Positions 46,646 to 55,546 of a stretch of 64,000 nt of DNA are shown in pieces. The notes beneath the pieces were generated by a model. That model was not told the origin of the DNA. It did not search any database and saw only the letters and a list, made by a program, of their open reading frames with translations. The number at the start of each line of letters is the position of its first letter. Position 1 is the first letter of the stretch. Source of the DNA: RYN-230 sp963851025 (lineage in GTDB: Bacteria; Actinomycetota; Actinomycetes; Streptosporangiales; Streptosporangiaceae); NCBI GenBank assembly GCA_963851025.1, contig CAWKOA010000030.1, positions 62,001 through 126,000 on the forward strand. The letters run 5' to 3'. The position numbers were made by a program, and so were the translations under genes.

Positions 46646-48083
46646 ATGATCGAGATACTCCAGGTAGACACCCCGTCCCTGGGGGACCGCAGTTACCTGG
46701 CCACCGACGGGACCGTGGCGCTGGTCGTGGACCCGCAGCGGGACATCGACCGGGTCCTGGCCCTGGCCGGCCAGCGCGGGGTCCGGATCACCCATGTGTT
46801 CGAGACCCACCTGCACAACGACTACCTCACCGGCGGCCTGGCCCTGGCCCGCGAAACCGGGGCGGCGTACCACGTCAGCGCCGCGGACCGGGTCGGCTTC
46901 GACCGGGTCCCGGTGTCCGACGGCGACGTGCTCGAGGTCACGCCCTCGGCCCGGGTCCAGGTGCTGGCCACCCCCGGGCACACGTTCACGCACCTGGCCT
47001 ACGTGCTCGCGGACGCCACCGGGGACCCTGTCGCCGTGTTCACCGGCGGGTCGCTGCTGTTCGGCTCGACCGGGCGCACCGACCTGCTCGGCGCGGAGCA
47101 CGCGGCGGACCTGGCCCGGGCCCAGCACGCGTCAGCGGCCCGGCTGGCCGCCGCGCTGCCCGACCGGGTGGCGGTGCTGCCCACGCACGGCTTCGGCAGC
47201 TTCTGCGCGGCCAGCCCGGCGGCCGGCGGCGGCTCGTCCACCATCGGCGAGGAGAAGGCCCGTAACCCGGCGCTCACCCTGGCCGCGGACCGTTACGTGG
47301 CCGGCCTGCTGGCCGGCCTGGACGCCTACCCGGCGTACTACGCGCGGATGGGGCCGGGCAATGCCGCGGGCCCGGCCGCGCCGGACCTGTCCCTGCCCGA
47401 CCAGGCGGGCCCCGCCGAGCTGCGCCGCCGGGTCGCCGCCGGGGAGTGGCTGGTCGACCTGCGCTCGCGCCGCGTCTTCGCCGCCGGGCACCTGGCTGGC
47501 TCGCTTGGCTTCGAGCTGGGGGACACGCTGGCGGCCCAGCTCGGCTGGCTCCTCCCGGCCGGCACCCCGGTGACGCTGCTGGGGGAGACGGCGGAGCAGG
47601 TCGCCGCGGCCCAGCGGGAACTGGCCCGGATCGGCATCGACCGGCCCGCCGCCATCGCCACCGGCAAGCCGGAGGACTGGGCGGCGGGGGAGCCGCTGGC
47701 CAGCTTCCCGGTCGCCGACTTCGCCGCGCTGGCGCACGCCCGGCGCGGCCCGCCAGGTCACCGTGCTGGATGTCCGGCGGGACCTGGAATGGGCGGCCGG
47801 TCACCTGGACGGCGCCGTCCACATCCCGCTGCACGAGCTGGCCGGGCGGCTGGGCGAGATCCCCGGCGGTGAGCTGTGGGTGCACTGCCAGGCCGGGTAC
47901 CGCTCAGCGGTGGCCGCATCCCTGCTGCAGGCGGCCCACCGTAAGGTGACCGCCATCGACGACGAGTTCGGCCACGCCGCCGGGGCGGGCCTGCCCGTGG
48001 TCCGCGAGCCCGCGGCGCGGCCCAGGTTAGCGGCCGGTCAGTCCCCGGGCGGCGTGCTGCGCACCTCGACCGTGCCCTTGTAG
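46646..48083 (+). CDS. Persulfide dioxygenase-like MBL protein fused to two rhodanese domains (one frame break)
   Basis: About 478 residues. The MBL domain (1-240) has THVFETHLHNDYLTGGLALA (H-x-H-x-D), LATPGHTFTHLAYVL and the GGSLLFGSTGRTDLLG loop of ETHE1-type persulfide dioxygenases, which oxidise glutathione persulfide to sulfite. A first rhodanese-like domain (LRRRVAAGEWLVDLRSRRVF) has no catalytic Cys. The second (VLDVRRDLEWAAGHLDGAVH) has WVHCQAGYRSAVAASLLQ with Cys. The frame breaks near 47752 between them. ATG 46646 with GGGGAGGG. It follows the monooxygenases by 44 bases. Its tail overlaps the convergent DUF1707 gene by 46 bases. Confidence 0.87.
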
Positions 48084-48670
48084 GTGAAGCCGCGCACGTG
48101 CAGGACCGGCGCGTCCGCGGGCACGACGGCCGCCGGGTCGGTGTCCAGGTCGGCCCCGAACCCGCCCGCCTCGACCCGGATCCCGGGCGGGACCAGGATC
48201 GTGATCCGCGACTTGTAGGCCACCGCCGCCAGCGTGGTGACCGGCGAGGTCAGCTCGGCCGCCCGCAGGTCCAGCCACCCGCCGCCCTTGTACACCACCG
48301 CGGTGTACCGGTCCGGGACCCGCCACCGGCCCGACCGCCGCACCGAGCTCTTGAACGCGACCGACAGCCGTCCCGGGGCCCGGGCCGGGGTGGTTCCCGC
48401 GACCGCCGGCGGGCTGGCCGCCGGGCTGGCCTGGGGCAGGTCGGCGAGCAGCCCGTCCAGGTCGGCCCGGGTCCGCGCGGACAGCGCGCTGCGCATCCGC
48501 GTGTCGAACTCGGTGTCGTCCAGGCGGCCCTCGGCGAACGCCTCCTGCAGCCGGTGCGTGGCCGCATCCCGTTCCCGGTCCGACGCCCGGATGGCCGGGT
48601 TCACGTCCCGGCCCGATCCGGCCGCGGGCGGTTCCGTTGCGGAAGAAATTTCTGGCGGTGAGCTATCCAC
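48038..48670 (-). CDS. DUF1707 domain protein
   Basis: A 210-residue protein. The N-terminal 75 residues carry DUF1707: IRASDRERDAATHRLQEAFA, EGRLDDTEFDTRMRSALSAR and TRADLDGLLADLP. The rest is a beta-rich domain (YKSRITILVPPGIRVEAGGF, LHVRGFTYKGTVEVR) like the cell-wall-active DUF2154/LiaF type. No membrane helix is present. GTG start at 48670; a TATATC-type -10 lies about 15 bases upstream. Function unknown; possibly envelope-related. Confidence 0.82.
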   Translation of the reverse strand: MDSSPPEISSATEPPAAGSGRDVNPAIRASDRERDAATHRLQEAFAEGRLDDTEFDTRMRSALSARTRADLDGLLADLPQASPAASPPAVAGTTPARAPGRLSVAFKSSVRRSGRWRVPDRYTAVVYKGGGWLDLRAAELTSPVTTLAAVAYKSRITILVPPGIRVEAGGFGADLDTDPAAVVPADAPVLHVRGFTYKGTVEVRSTPPGD

Positions 48671-48758
48671 GCGAACAAGATATATCGTATCGCCGCGGAA
48701 CGCAGCCCCTCCGCCGGCCGCGCGGCCAGGCCCGTGCGGAAGGCTCCGTGCGGGAGGG

Positions 48759-49574
48759 TCAGTAACGGTGGCCGGGCCTGCGCATGACCCGGATCTTGGA
48801 CTGGGGATGCGGCAGATCCTCCCAGTCCTCCAGCAGTTCGGCGTCGAGCCCCCGGGCGTCGGCCAGCGCGAGCAGTGTCTCGGTCCGGTAGTAGAAGTCC
48901 TCCCGCAGCACCTGGTGCTCCGCGCCCTCGGTCCGGCAGAAGGTGAAGTCGAACACGCCCTCGGGCCGCATTATCCGGCCCACGTGGGCCAGGCACTCGT
49001 CGATCACCTCGATCGGCGAATGGCTGAACACGCTGTGCGCGTGCACCACCGTGAACTGCTCCGCGGGCAGGAACCGGAACCTCAGGTCATCGACCAGCTC
49101 CAGGTGCGGGAGCTTGGCCTGCAGGTCATCGCGCGCGATGGTCTGCTGCGCGGCCAGCAGGATGTCCGGCGAGATGTCGATCCCGTAGTAGTTGCCGGGG
49201 TTGAGATAGGCGATGAACAGCCGCCCCGCGCGCAGGTCACCGCAGCCGATCTCCAGCATCCGGTCGCCCGGCTGCAGCCCGTCTTTGAGCAGGTAGTCGT
49301 ACTGGAGCTGGCCTACCTTGAGCCAGGAGTCGTGGGTCACGCTGCCCACCGCGGCCTCGGGGTTGCGGGCGGTGTTGGCCTTCATGACGGCCCGGTAGTA
49401 GCTGATGTGATCGGAGGCTTTCATCCCGATCAGCGCGTCCCGGCTGCGGCGCCGGGCGTAAGGGAGGACCCGGCCAGGATTCCGCAGCGCGAAGCTGAGT
49501 TTGTAGGACAGGCGGGAGCGGTCAGGTGCGGACACGGCACAGAGTCTCGCACGCCTCCGGACCTGCCCGGACAT
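48759..49574 (-). CDS. Class I SAM-dependent methyltransferase
   Basis: A 271-residue protein. Motif I is DRMLEIGCGDLRAGRLFIAY, motif II NYYGIDISPDILLAAQQTIA and motif IV VVHAHSVFSHSPIEVIDECL. The N-terminal 100 residues are basic and helical. Small-molecule methyltransferases of sugar or lipid type look like this; the substrate cannot be told. ATG 49574 is the longest start; GTG 49535 (SAPDRSRLSYKLSFALRNPG) is a good alternative. Single gene with intact frame. Confidence 0.85.
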   Translation of the reverse strand: MSGQVRRRARLCAVSAPDRSRLSYKLSFALRNPGRVLPYARRRSRDALIGMKASDHISYYRAVMKANTARNPEAAVGSVTHDSWLKVGQLQYDYLLKDGLQPGDRMLEIGCGDLRAGRLFIAYLNPGNYYGIDISPDILLAAQQTIARDDLQAKLPHLELVDDLRFRFLPAEQFTVVHAHSVFSHSPIEVIDECLAHVGRIMRPEGVFDFTFCRTEGAEHQVLREDFYYRTETLLALADARGLDAELLEDWEDLPHPQSKIRVMRRPGHRY

Positions 49575-49608
49575 CGGCAGCTAACGGCCTGGATGCCAGG
49601 ATCAGGGC

Positions 49609-50268
49609 ATGCTTTCCGAAAACGACGCCCGGGCGGCCGTGCTGGCCGCCGCGAGGGGCATGCTGGCGCGCGGGCTCACGTCAGGGACCAGCGGTAACGT
49701 GTCCGCCCGGCTGGACGGCGGGACCCTCGTGATCACCCCGTCCGGGCTGCCCTACCAGGAGATGGGCCCGGCGGACCTGGTGGTGATCACGATGGCCGGG
49801 GAGCCGGTCTCCGCGGCCGGGCGGCCTCGCCCCGTCGTCCGAGCACCAGCTGCACACCGCCTGCTACCAGGCGTTCCGGAGAAATCGGGGCGGTCCTGCA
49901 CAGCCATCCGCCGTACGCCAGCATGTTCGCCGCGGCCCGGCAGCCGGTGCCCGCGGTCATCGACGAGGCCGTGATCTTCCTCGGCGGTGAGATCCCGCTG
50001 GCGCCCTACGCGATCAGCGGCTCGGCCCGGGTCGGCGCGAACGCGGTGCGCGGTGCTGGCCCACCGGGCCAGCGCGCTGCTGGCCAGCCACGGCCTGGTC
50101 ACGGTCGCGGCCACCCCGGCGCAGGCGCTGCACTGCGCGGTGGTGTCCGAGCACTGCGCCCAGGTGGCCTGGGGCACGCGGGCCCTCGGCGGGCACGTGC
50201 CGCTGCCCGCGGCCACCCTCGGCGTGTTCGGCGAGGCCTACCGGCGCGGCCGCGGCCGGCTCAGCTGA
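49609..50268 (+). pseudogene. Class II aldolase/adducin (fuculose-phosphate aldolase-like), broken frame
   Basis: About 218 residues with three breaks (near 49830, 49880 and 50055). LSENDARAAVLAAARGMLAR and GLTSGTSGNVSARLDGG form the substrate-phosphate loop, VITPSGLPYQEMGPADLVVI follows. The zinc ligands are in LHSHPPYASMFAAARQ and in the later His of LLASHGLVTVAATPAQALH. It would cleave a sugar 1-phosphate to dihydroxyacetone phosphate and an aldehyde, or act as a related epimerase. ATG 49609. It overlaps the end of the convergent DUF4235 gene by 8 bases. Confidence 0.83.
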
Positions 50269-50536
50269 CCGAGGCGTCCCGCGCGGTTCGCCGGGCCCGG
50301 CTGGTCGCGGCCCGGACGGCGAGCACCCGGACCGCGCCGACCACCACGCCCATGGCGATGGCCCAGCCGAGCGCCTCGGCCATGCCCACCGCGGGATCCT
50401 CCGGATCGGTCGGCGGCTCCTGGCCGGTGATCTTGGTCCAGGCCATCGTGGCCACCTTGCGGGCGACGAACGCCGCCCCCAGGGCCGCCACCGTGCTCAG
50501 CGCCTTGCTGGCGCCGTCCCCGCGCTTGTCTGCCAT
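50261..50536 (-). CDS. DUF4235 domain membrane protein
   Basis: A 91-residue protein: GASKALSTVAALGAAFVARK then VATMAWTKITGQEPPTDPED, the DUF4235 signature, then GMAEALGWAIAMGVVVGAVR and a basic tail. Two short helices with a Pro/Asp-rich loop between. The family is widespread in actinobacteria without known function. ATG 50536 has AGGGAGG 7 bases upstream. Intact. Confidence 0.87.
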   Translation of the reverse strand: MADKRGDGASKALSTVAALGAAFVARKVATMAWTKITGQEPPTDPEDPAVGMAEALGWAIAMGVVVGAVRVLAVRAATSRARRTARDASVS

Positions 50537-50618
50537 GCATCCTCCCTGATGCCCGCCTGGCCGCCCTGGTCCTGCCCGTGCGGGCCGGTTTGCCGCGTGC
50601 CGGTTTGCTGCGTGCCGA

Positions 50619-51097
50619 TCATCCCACGGGCGTGCCGCCGGCCCGCGCAGCGGGACGGGCCGCCTCGATCGCGGCGGCCAGTTCCTCGGGCCGCCGCGTG
50701 CCGATCAGCCAGTACGGCCCGTGCGCGGCCGGGTCGGGGACCGCGATGTACACCGACCGCGGCAGGTAGGGCCGGGCCATGCAGGATACGCGGCCGGGTC
50801 GGCCCGCGGCCCGCGCAGCGCCCGGGTCTGCTCCTCGTCCAGCGCGGTCACCTCGCCCGCCTGGGCCAGCGGCAGCCGGTCCCGGCCGACCCGGAGCTCC
50901 CCGTCGGCCACCTCGATGCGCAGCCGGCCCCAGCCGATCAGGATCGCGGCGAGGCCCGCGGTCAGGATCCCGTACACGGCCAGCGCGGGCTCCCAGTCGA
51001 AGCCGGCCAGGAAGCCGGCGCCCAGCATGAACACCGAAATCATCCCGAGAACCCACCAGCTGACCGGGACACGCAGGCGTTCGTGGTAAACACGCAT
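50619..51097 (-). CDS. DUF3093 domain membrane protein (one frame break)
   Basis: About 158 residues. Two helices (WWVLGMISVFMLGAGFLAGF, AVYGILTAGLAAILIGWGRL), then IEVADGELRVGRDRLPLAQA and EEQTRALRGPRADPAAY, the DUF3093 core. Near 50785 the frame shifts; the rest ARPYLPRSVYIAVPDPAAHG then PYWLIGTRRPEELAAAIEAA completes it to the stop at 50619. This family sits next to dut in many actinobacteria; here it is close to dut but opposite in strand. Function unknown. Confidence 0.83.
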
Positions 51098-51126
51098 GGG
51101 TCCACCGTAGTTGGTTACATGAAGCC

Positions 51127-52539
51127 ATGATTGGGCGACGCATGCGGCACGGTCTTCGCTCGGGGGCGGGCCAGGCCGCTGTCCCCGCCCCGCCGGAAAA
51201 CGGTACGGGGGCCATCACGCGGGCAGGCGAGGGGGCCGGCCAGCCGGTGCAGGACAAGCAGGAAAACCAGGGCCGCAACGAGAACCCCGCCGCGGCCGCC
51301 ACCACCGCGCCCGGCGGGGTTGCGGGCCGGCGAACGGGGCCGGGCGCGGCGGACGGGCGCACCGCGGCCGCGGACGGGCCAGCGGCGCCGGCGGCCGGGC
51401 CCGCGCAGACCGCGGAACAGCCGCGGACGCGGCGGACCGCCGGTGGACGCGGCGGACCAGCCGGCCGAGGCGGGCGGCTCGAGGTGCCCCAGCTGGCTGC
51501 AGCGGGCCGCGGGCTGGTCGTGGCGGCTGCTGCTCATCGGCATCGTCATCTACCTGGCGTTCCGGGTGGCCAGCGTGCTGCGCCTGGTGGTGCTGCCGTG
51601 CGTGGCCGCGCTGCTGCTCACCGCGCTGCTGCAGCCCCTGCTGTCCCGGTTCCGGCGGCTCGGCTGCCCGCCCTGGCCGCCACCTGGTGCACGCTGCTGC
51701 ATCGCGGTGGCCATCCTGGCCGGGGCGGGCACCCTGGCCGTGACCCGGACCACGGCGGACTACCCGCACCTGGTCAACGAGCTCAGGCACACCGTGACCA
51801 CGCTGCAGACGTCGCTGGCCGGGCCGCCGTTCCACGTCCGGCACGCGGGCATCCAGGGCCTGTCCAACCGGGCGCTGAAGTACCTCAAGCAGCACCAGTC
51901 GCTGGTCGCGGGCACCGTGGTGTCCGGCGGCAAGATCTTCCTGGAGATCCTGGCCGGCCTGGTGCTCATGCTGTTCGTCACGTTCTTCCTGCTCAAGGAC
52001 GGTGACCGGATCTGGGCCTGGCTGACCGGCTTCCTCGGCGCCGGAGCAGCCGGCAGCGGGTCCGACCTGGCCGGCGCGGCCGCCTGGCAGGCGCTGGTGT
52101 ACTACGTGCGCGGCACGATCGCGGTCGCGGCCATCCACGCCGTGGTCATCGGGTTCTCGCTGTGGGTGCTCGGCGTGCCCGCTGCTGGTGCCGCTGGTCA
52201 TCCTGGTCTTCCTGGCCGCGTTCGTCCCGCTGGTCGGCATCCTGGTGGCCGGGGCGCTGGCCGTCGGCGTCACCCTCGGCACCAAGGGCTGGATCGCGGC
52301 GCGTGGTGCTGGTGGTCATCTTCATCCTGGAGAACCAGCTGGAGAGCCATCTGCTGCAGCCGCTCGTGGTCGGCCGGATGGTCCGGCTGCACCCGCTGGC
52401 CATCATCCTGGTGCTGGCCGTCGGCGGGGTGGTGGCGGGCATCCCCGGGGCGATCGTGGCCGTGCCCACCGCGGCGGCCCTGGTCCGGGCCGCACCGTAC
52501 CTGCGGGGCAGCCGGACGGCGGTAAGGTCGCGGGAGTGA
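51127..52539 (+). pseudogene. AI-2E family transporter (PerM-like), broken frame
   Basis: About 470 residues. A hydrophilic N-terminus of 120 residues, then six to eight helices: WRLLLIGIVIYLAFRVASVL, VVLPCVAALLLTALLQPLL, IFLEILAGLVLMLFVTFFLL then KDGDRIWAWLTGFLG, AIHAVVIGFSLWVLGVP, VPLVILVFLAAFVPLVGILV and VVIFILENQLESHLLQPLVV, the last with the family's conserved Q-x-x-E-x-x-L-L-Q-P. Breaks near 51440, 51680, 52185 and 52305. Members export small molecules or act as Na+/H+ antiporters. Start ATG 51127 is likely. It is followed by dut. Confidence 0.82.
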
Positions 52540-52621
52540 GCCGGCCTGGCCGGAACCGGCCAACCCGGCCACAGCCAGCCCTCCGTCAGCCAGTACCGAA
52601 TCAGCACACCTGGGGTGAATC

Positions 52622-53458
52622 ATGGCAGCGGTGAACCCGGGCACGGACCCGGTGGACGTGCTCATCAAGCGGCTGGACCCGGGGCTGCCGCTGCCCGCCC
52701 GGTCGCACCCGGGCGACGCCGGGGCCGACCTGGTCGCCGCGGTGGACGTGGAACTCGGCCCGGGCCAGCGGGCCGTGGTGCCGACCGGGGTGGCCATCGC
52801 GCTGCCCGACGGGTACGCCGCGTTCGTGCACCCGCGCTCCGGGCTGGCCGCCAAGCACGGGGTGACGATCGTGAATGCGCCGGGAACCGTGGACGCCGGG
52901 TACCGTGGCGAGATCAGGGTGACGCTGCTCAACACCGACGCGGCCGAGGCCGTCAGGTTCCAGCGCGGCGACCGGATCGCGCAGCTCGTCATCCAGCGCG
53001 TGGCCCGCCCGGTGTTCCACGAGGTGGACACCCTGCCGGGGTCGGCGCGGGGCGAGGGCGGGTTCGGGTCCACCGGAGGGCACGCCAGCGCGGCCAGCGC
53101 GCTGGCCGGTGACGCCGCGGACCGCGCGTCGCAGCAGGCACCGGCCGACCGATCGGAGAGCAGGGAGAACGGACAGTGTTCCGTCGGCGTCGCCGCGAGG
53201 AAGTGGCCGAGCCCGAGGTCAGCGAGGACGAGGTCAGCGAGGACCCCGGGTCGGACGACGAGGAGACCTGGGACGACCCCGGGGACGAGGAGGCCTGGGA
53301 CGAGGCCGGGGACGACACGGCCGCATCCGGTGAGGCCGGGGCGGCCGGGAGCCGGCCTGGGGGCCGTGGGACGCGGCGGACGACATCCCGCCGCTCGACC
53401 GGGTCGACTTCGGCAGCCTGCAGGTTCCGGTGGCGCGACGGGTTCGAGATCCAGCTGA
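52622..53458 (+). CDS. dut: dUTP diphosphatase (trimeric dUTPase)
   Basis: All five dUTPase motifs are present: HPGDAGADL, HPRSGLA, GTVDAGYRGEI with catalytic Asp and Tyr, RGDRIAQLVI and the C-terminal P-loop-like GEGGFGSTGGH at residue 148. It hydrolyses dUTP to dUMP and keeps uracil out of DNA. Conserved sequence ends near 53090; the frame stays open to 53458 and runs over the DUF3710 gene, so the real stop is probably near 53100-53175 and lost to a frame error. ATG 52622 has no strong ribosome site. dut followed by DUF3710 is a standard actinobacterial order. Confidence 0.92.
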   Translation: MAAVNPGTDPVDVLIKRLDPGLPLPARSHPGDAGADLVAAVDVELGPGQRAVVPTGVAIALPDGYAAFVHPRSGLAAKHGVTIVNAPGTVDAGYRGEIRVTLLNTDAAEAVRFQRGDRIAQLVIQRVARPVFHEVDTLPGSARGEGGFGSTGGHASAASALAGDAADRASQQAPADRSESRENGQCSVGVAARKWPSPRSARTRSARTPGRTTRRPGTTPGTRRPGTRPGTTRPHPVRPGRPGAGLGAVGRGGRHPAARPGRLRQPAGSGGATGSRSS

Positions 53459-53984
53459 ACATCGCCGACGACCAGGGCCCGCTGATCGCGGTGGTGCAGC
53501 GGCGACAGCTCGCTCCAGCTCCAGGCGTTCGCCGCGCCGAAGAGCGACGGGCTGTGGGACGACGTGCGGCAGGAGATCGCCACCGCGGTGGCCGAGGCAG
53601 GCGGCAGCAGGCCGAGGAGGCCGACGGCCCGTTCGGCACCGAACTGCACGCCCGGGTGCCCGGCGGAGCCGTCGCTCGGCCAGAGCGGGCTGCAGCCGGT
53701 CCGCTTCCTGGGCGTGGACGGGCCGCGCTGGTTCCTGCGCGGGGTCATCACCGGGGCCGCGGCGGAGCGCCCGGCGGCGGCCGCGCCCGTTCGAGGAGAT
53801 CTTCGCCGGCCTGGTCGTGGTCCGCGGTGACCACCCGGTGCCGCCCCGCGACCTGCTGGAGATCACGCTGCCCGAGGAGGCCCGCCAGGCCATGGAGGAG
53901 CAGATGGCCGCCGCCGGGGAGCAGCCGTTCAGCGAGCCGCTCAACCCGTTCGAGCGCGGCCCGGAGATCACCGAGACCCGATGA
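53176..53984 (+). pseudogene. DUF3710 domain protein, broken frame
   Basis: About 265 residues with at least four breaks (about 53355, 53430, 53510 and 53640). The N-terminus is RRRREEVAEPEVSEDEVSED, then a very acidic tract. The DUF3710 domain reads DGFEIQLNIADDQGPLIAVV, LWDDVRQEIATAVAEAGG, GVDGPRWFLRGVITGAAAER and FAGLVVVRGDHPVPPRDLLE, ending FSEPLNPFERGPEITETR. Function unknown, strongly linked to dut in actinobacteria. GTG start at 53176. Confidence 0.83.
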
Positions 53985-53987
53985 CAC

Positions 53988-54004
53988 CCGGGGCAGCGCC
54001 CCGG
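53988..54004. terminator. Bidirectional hairpin between DUF3710 and trk genes
   Basis: CCGGGGC/GCCCCGG, perfect 7-bp stem with AGC loop, between convergent stops at 53984 and 54006. Confidence 0.5.
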
Positions 54005-54005
54005 C

Positions 54006-54684
54006 TTACACGGCGTCGTGGCGGTGGCCGCCGGACAGCAGGGTGGCCAGCTCGTCCTCCACGTCCTCGCTGGTCACGAACAGCAGCTCGTCGCCGGTCT
54101 CCAGCGGGTCGTCCTTGGCCGGCACGATCACCCGGCCGTCCCGCAGGATGGCGACGAGCGCGGTGTCGGCGGGCCAGTCGATGTCCCCGATCCGCTGGCC
54201 GGCCAGCGGCGCGTCGTCCGGCATGGTCAGCTCGACCAGGCTGGCGTCGCTCTGCCGGAAGGTCATCAGCCGGACCAGGTCACCGACGCTGACCGCCTCC
54301 TCGACCAGGGCCGACATGCAGCCGCGGGGTGGACACCGCGACGTCCACCCCCCACGACTCGTTGAACAGCCACTCGTTGTTCGGGTGGTTGATCCGGGCC
54401 ACCACCCTGGGCACCCCGTACTCGGTCTTGGCCAGCAGCGAGACCACCAGGTTGGCCTTGTCGTCGCCGGTCGCGGCGATCACCACGTTGCACCGTTCCA
54501 GGGACGCCTCGTCGAGCGAGGCGATCTCGCACGCGTCGGCGAGCAGCCATTCGGCGCGCGGCACGCTGTCCACCGCGATGGACCGCGGGTTCTTGTCGAT
54601 CAGCAGGACCTCGTGCCCGTTGTCCAGCAGTTCGGCGGCGATGGAGCGGCCCACCGCACCCGCTCCCGCGATGGCGACGCGCAT
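54006..54684 (-). CDS. TrkA-type potassium uptake regulator, second copy (one frame break)
   Basis: About 225 residues. RVAIAGAGAVGRSIAAELLD is the RCK Rossmann loop, VLLIDKNPRSIAVDSVPRAE gives the acidic strand that binds the ribose, and VVIAATGDDKANLVVSLLAK continues the N-domain. The TrkA-C domain reads VELTMPDDAPLAGQRIGDID and ILRDGRVIVPAKDDPLETGD. A frame break near 54320 separates the two. ATG 54684 shares one base with the stop of the first copy (TGATG). Together they form the NAD(H)/ATP-gated ring on a Trk/Ktr channel, whose gene is not in the window. Confidence 0.88.
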
Positions 54685-55364
54685 CAGCGGCCTCCCTTGG
54701 CCTTGCCACCGGGCGCCCGCGCGGACAGCGCGGCCGAGATCCGTTCCAGATCTTCCTCCAGGGCGATCACGTGCAGCACGTCGCCCTCCTGCAAGACGGT
54801 GCCCGGGCCGGGCAGCACCACCTCGCCGAGCCGGGACAGGAACGCGACCCGGGCCCGGGCCGCCTCCTCCAGCGCGCTGGTCTTCTCGCCCACCCAGTCG
54901 GCCGCGTACGCGACCTCGGCCAGCACCACCGCGCCGGTCGGGTCGCGCCACAGCGGCTCGCTGCCTTCGGGCAGCAGGCGGCGCAGCATCTGGTCGGCGG
55001 TCCAGCGGACGGTCGCCACGGTCGGGATGCCGAGCCGCTGGTACACCTCGGCCCGCCGCGGGTCGTAGATGCGCGCCGCGACCCGCTTCACGCCGAACGA
55101 CTCCCGGGCCACCCGGGCCGCGATCACGTTCGAGTTGTCGCCGCTGCTCACCGCCGCGAACGCGTCCGCTTGCTCGATACCGGCCTCGATCAGCACATTC
55201 TGGTCGAAACCGATGCCGGTCACCTTCTTGCCCTTGAACGGCGAGCCCAGCTTGCGGAACGCGTCCCGGTCCTGGTCGATGACGGCGACCGAGTGGCCCT
55301 GGTCCTCGAGGATGTGGGCCAGGGTCGAACCGACCCGCCCGCATCCCATGATCACAATGTGCAC
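54684..55364 (-). CDS. TrkA-type potassium uptake regulator, first copy
   Basis: A 226-residue intact RCK protein. HIVIMGCGRVGSTLAHILED is the nucleotide-binding loop, VAVIDQDRDAFRKLG the acidic strand, AVSSGDNSNVIAARVARESF the conserved RCK helix, and EVVLPGPGTVLQEGDVLHVI the TrkA-C domain. GTG start at 55364 with AAGGGG 8 bases upstream. Two adjacent TrkA genes suggest a heteromeric ring. It diverges from the RNA methyltransferase, with an inverted repeat in the promoter gap. Confidence 0.93.
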   Translation of the reverse strand: MHIVIMGCGRVGSTLAHILEDQGHSVAVIDQDRDAFRKLGSPFKGKKVTGIGFDQNVLIEAGIEQADAFAAVSSGDNSNVIAARVARESFGVKRVAARIYDPRRAEVYQRLGIPTVATVRWTADQMLRRLLPEGSEPLWRDPTGAVVLAEVAYAADWVGEKTSALEEAARARVAFLSRLGEVVLPGPGTVLQEGDVLHVIALEEDLERISAALSARAPGGKAKGGR

Positions 55365-55404
55365 GGTCGGCCCCTTGCGTGAGTACAGTGCCTGTCCAGA
55401 GCTC

Positions 55405-55470
55405 GCGTTATTCAAGCAAACACCGCTGCCGCCGCGCGCCACCGGCGGCACCGGCCAGGCTGAATAACGC
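55405..55470. promoter_or_regulatory. Spaced inverted repeat in the trk / methyltransferase divergent promoter
   Basis: GCGTTATTCA (55405-55414) is perfectly inverted as TGAATAACGC (55461-55470), 46 bases apart, in the 182-bp gap between two divergent genes. The AT-rich cores may also act as promoter -10 parts. Confidence 0.45.
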
Positions 55471-55546
55471 TCACAGTGGCCCGCCAACGGTATTCCCTGT
55501 CCTGAGCCGGCGAGACGGCCGGTCAGGATACTCGACCCGACTGAAC

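Noticed and set aside
53095..53458. C-terminal extension of dUTPase over the DUF3710 gene
   Set aside because: Residues beyond the last dUTPase motif are Arg/Thr/Pro-rich and antagonistic to the DUF3710 frame; a lost stop by frame error is likelier than a fusion.
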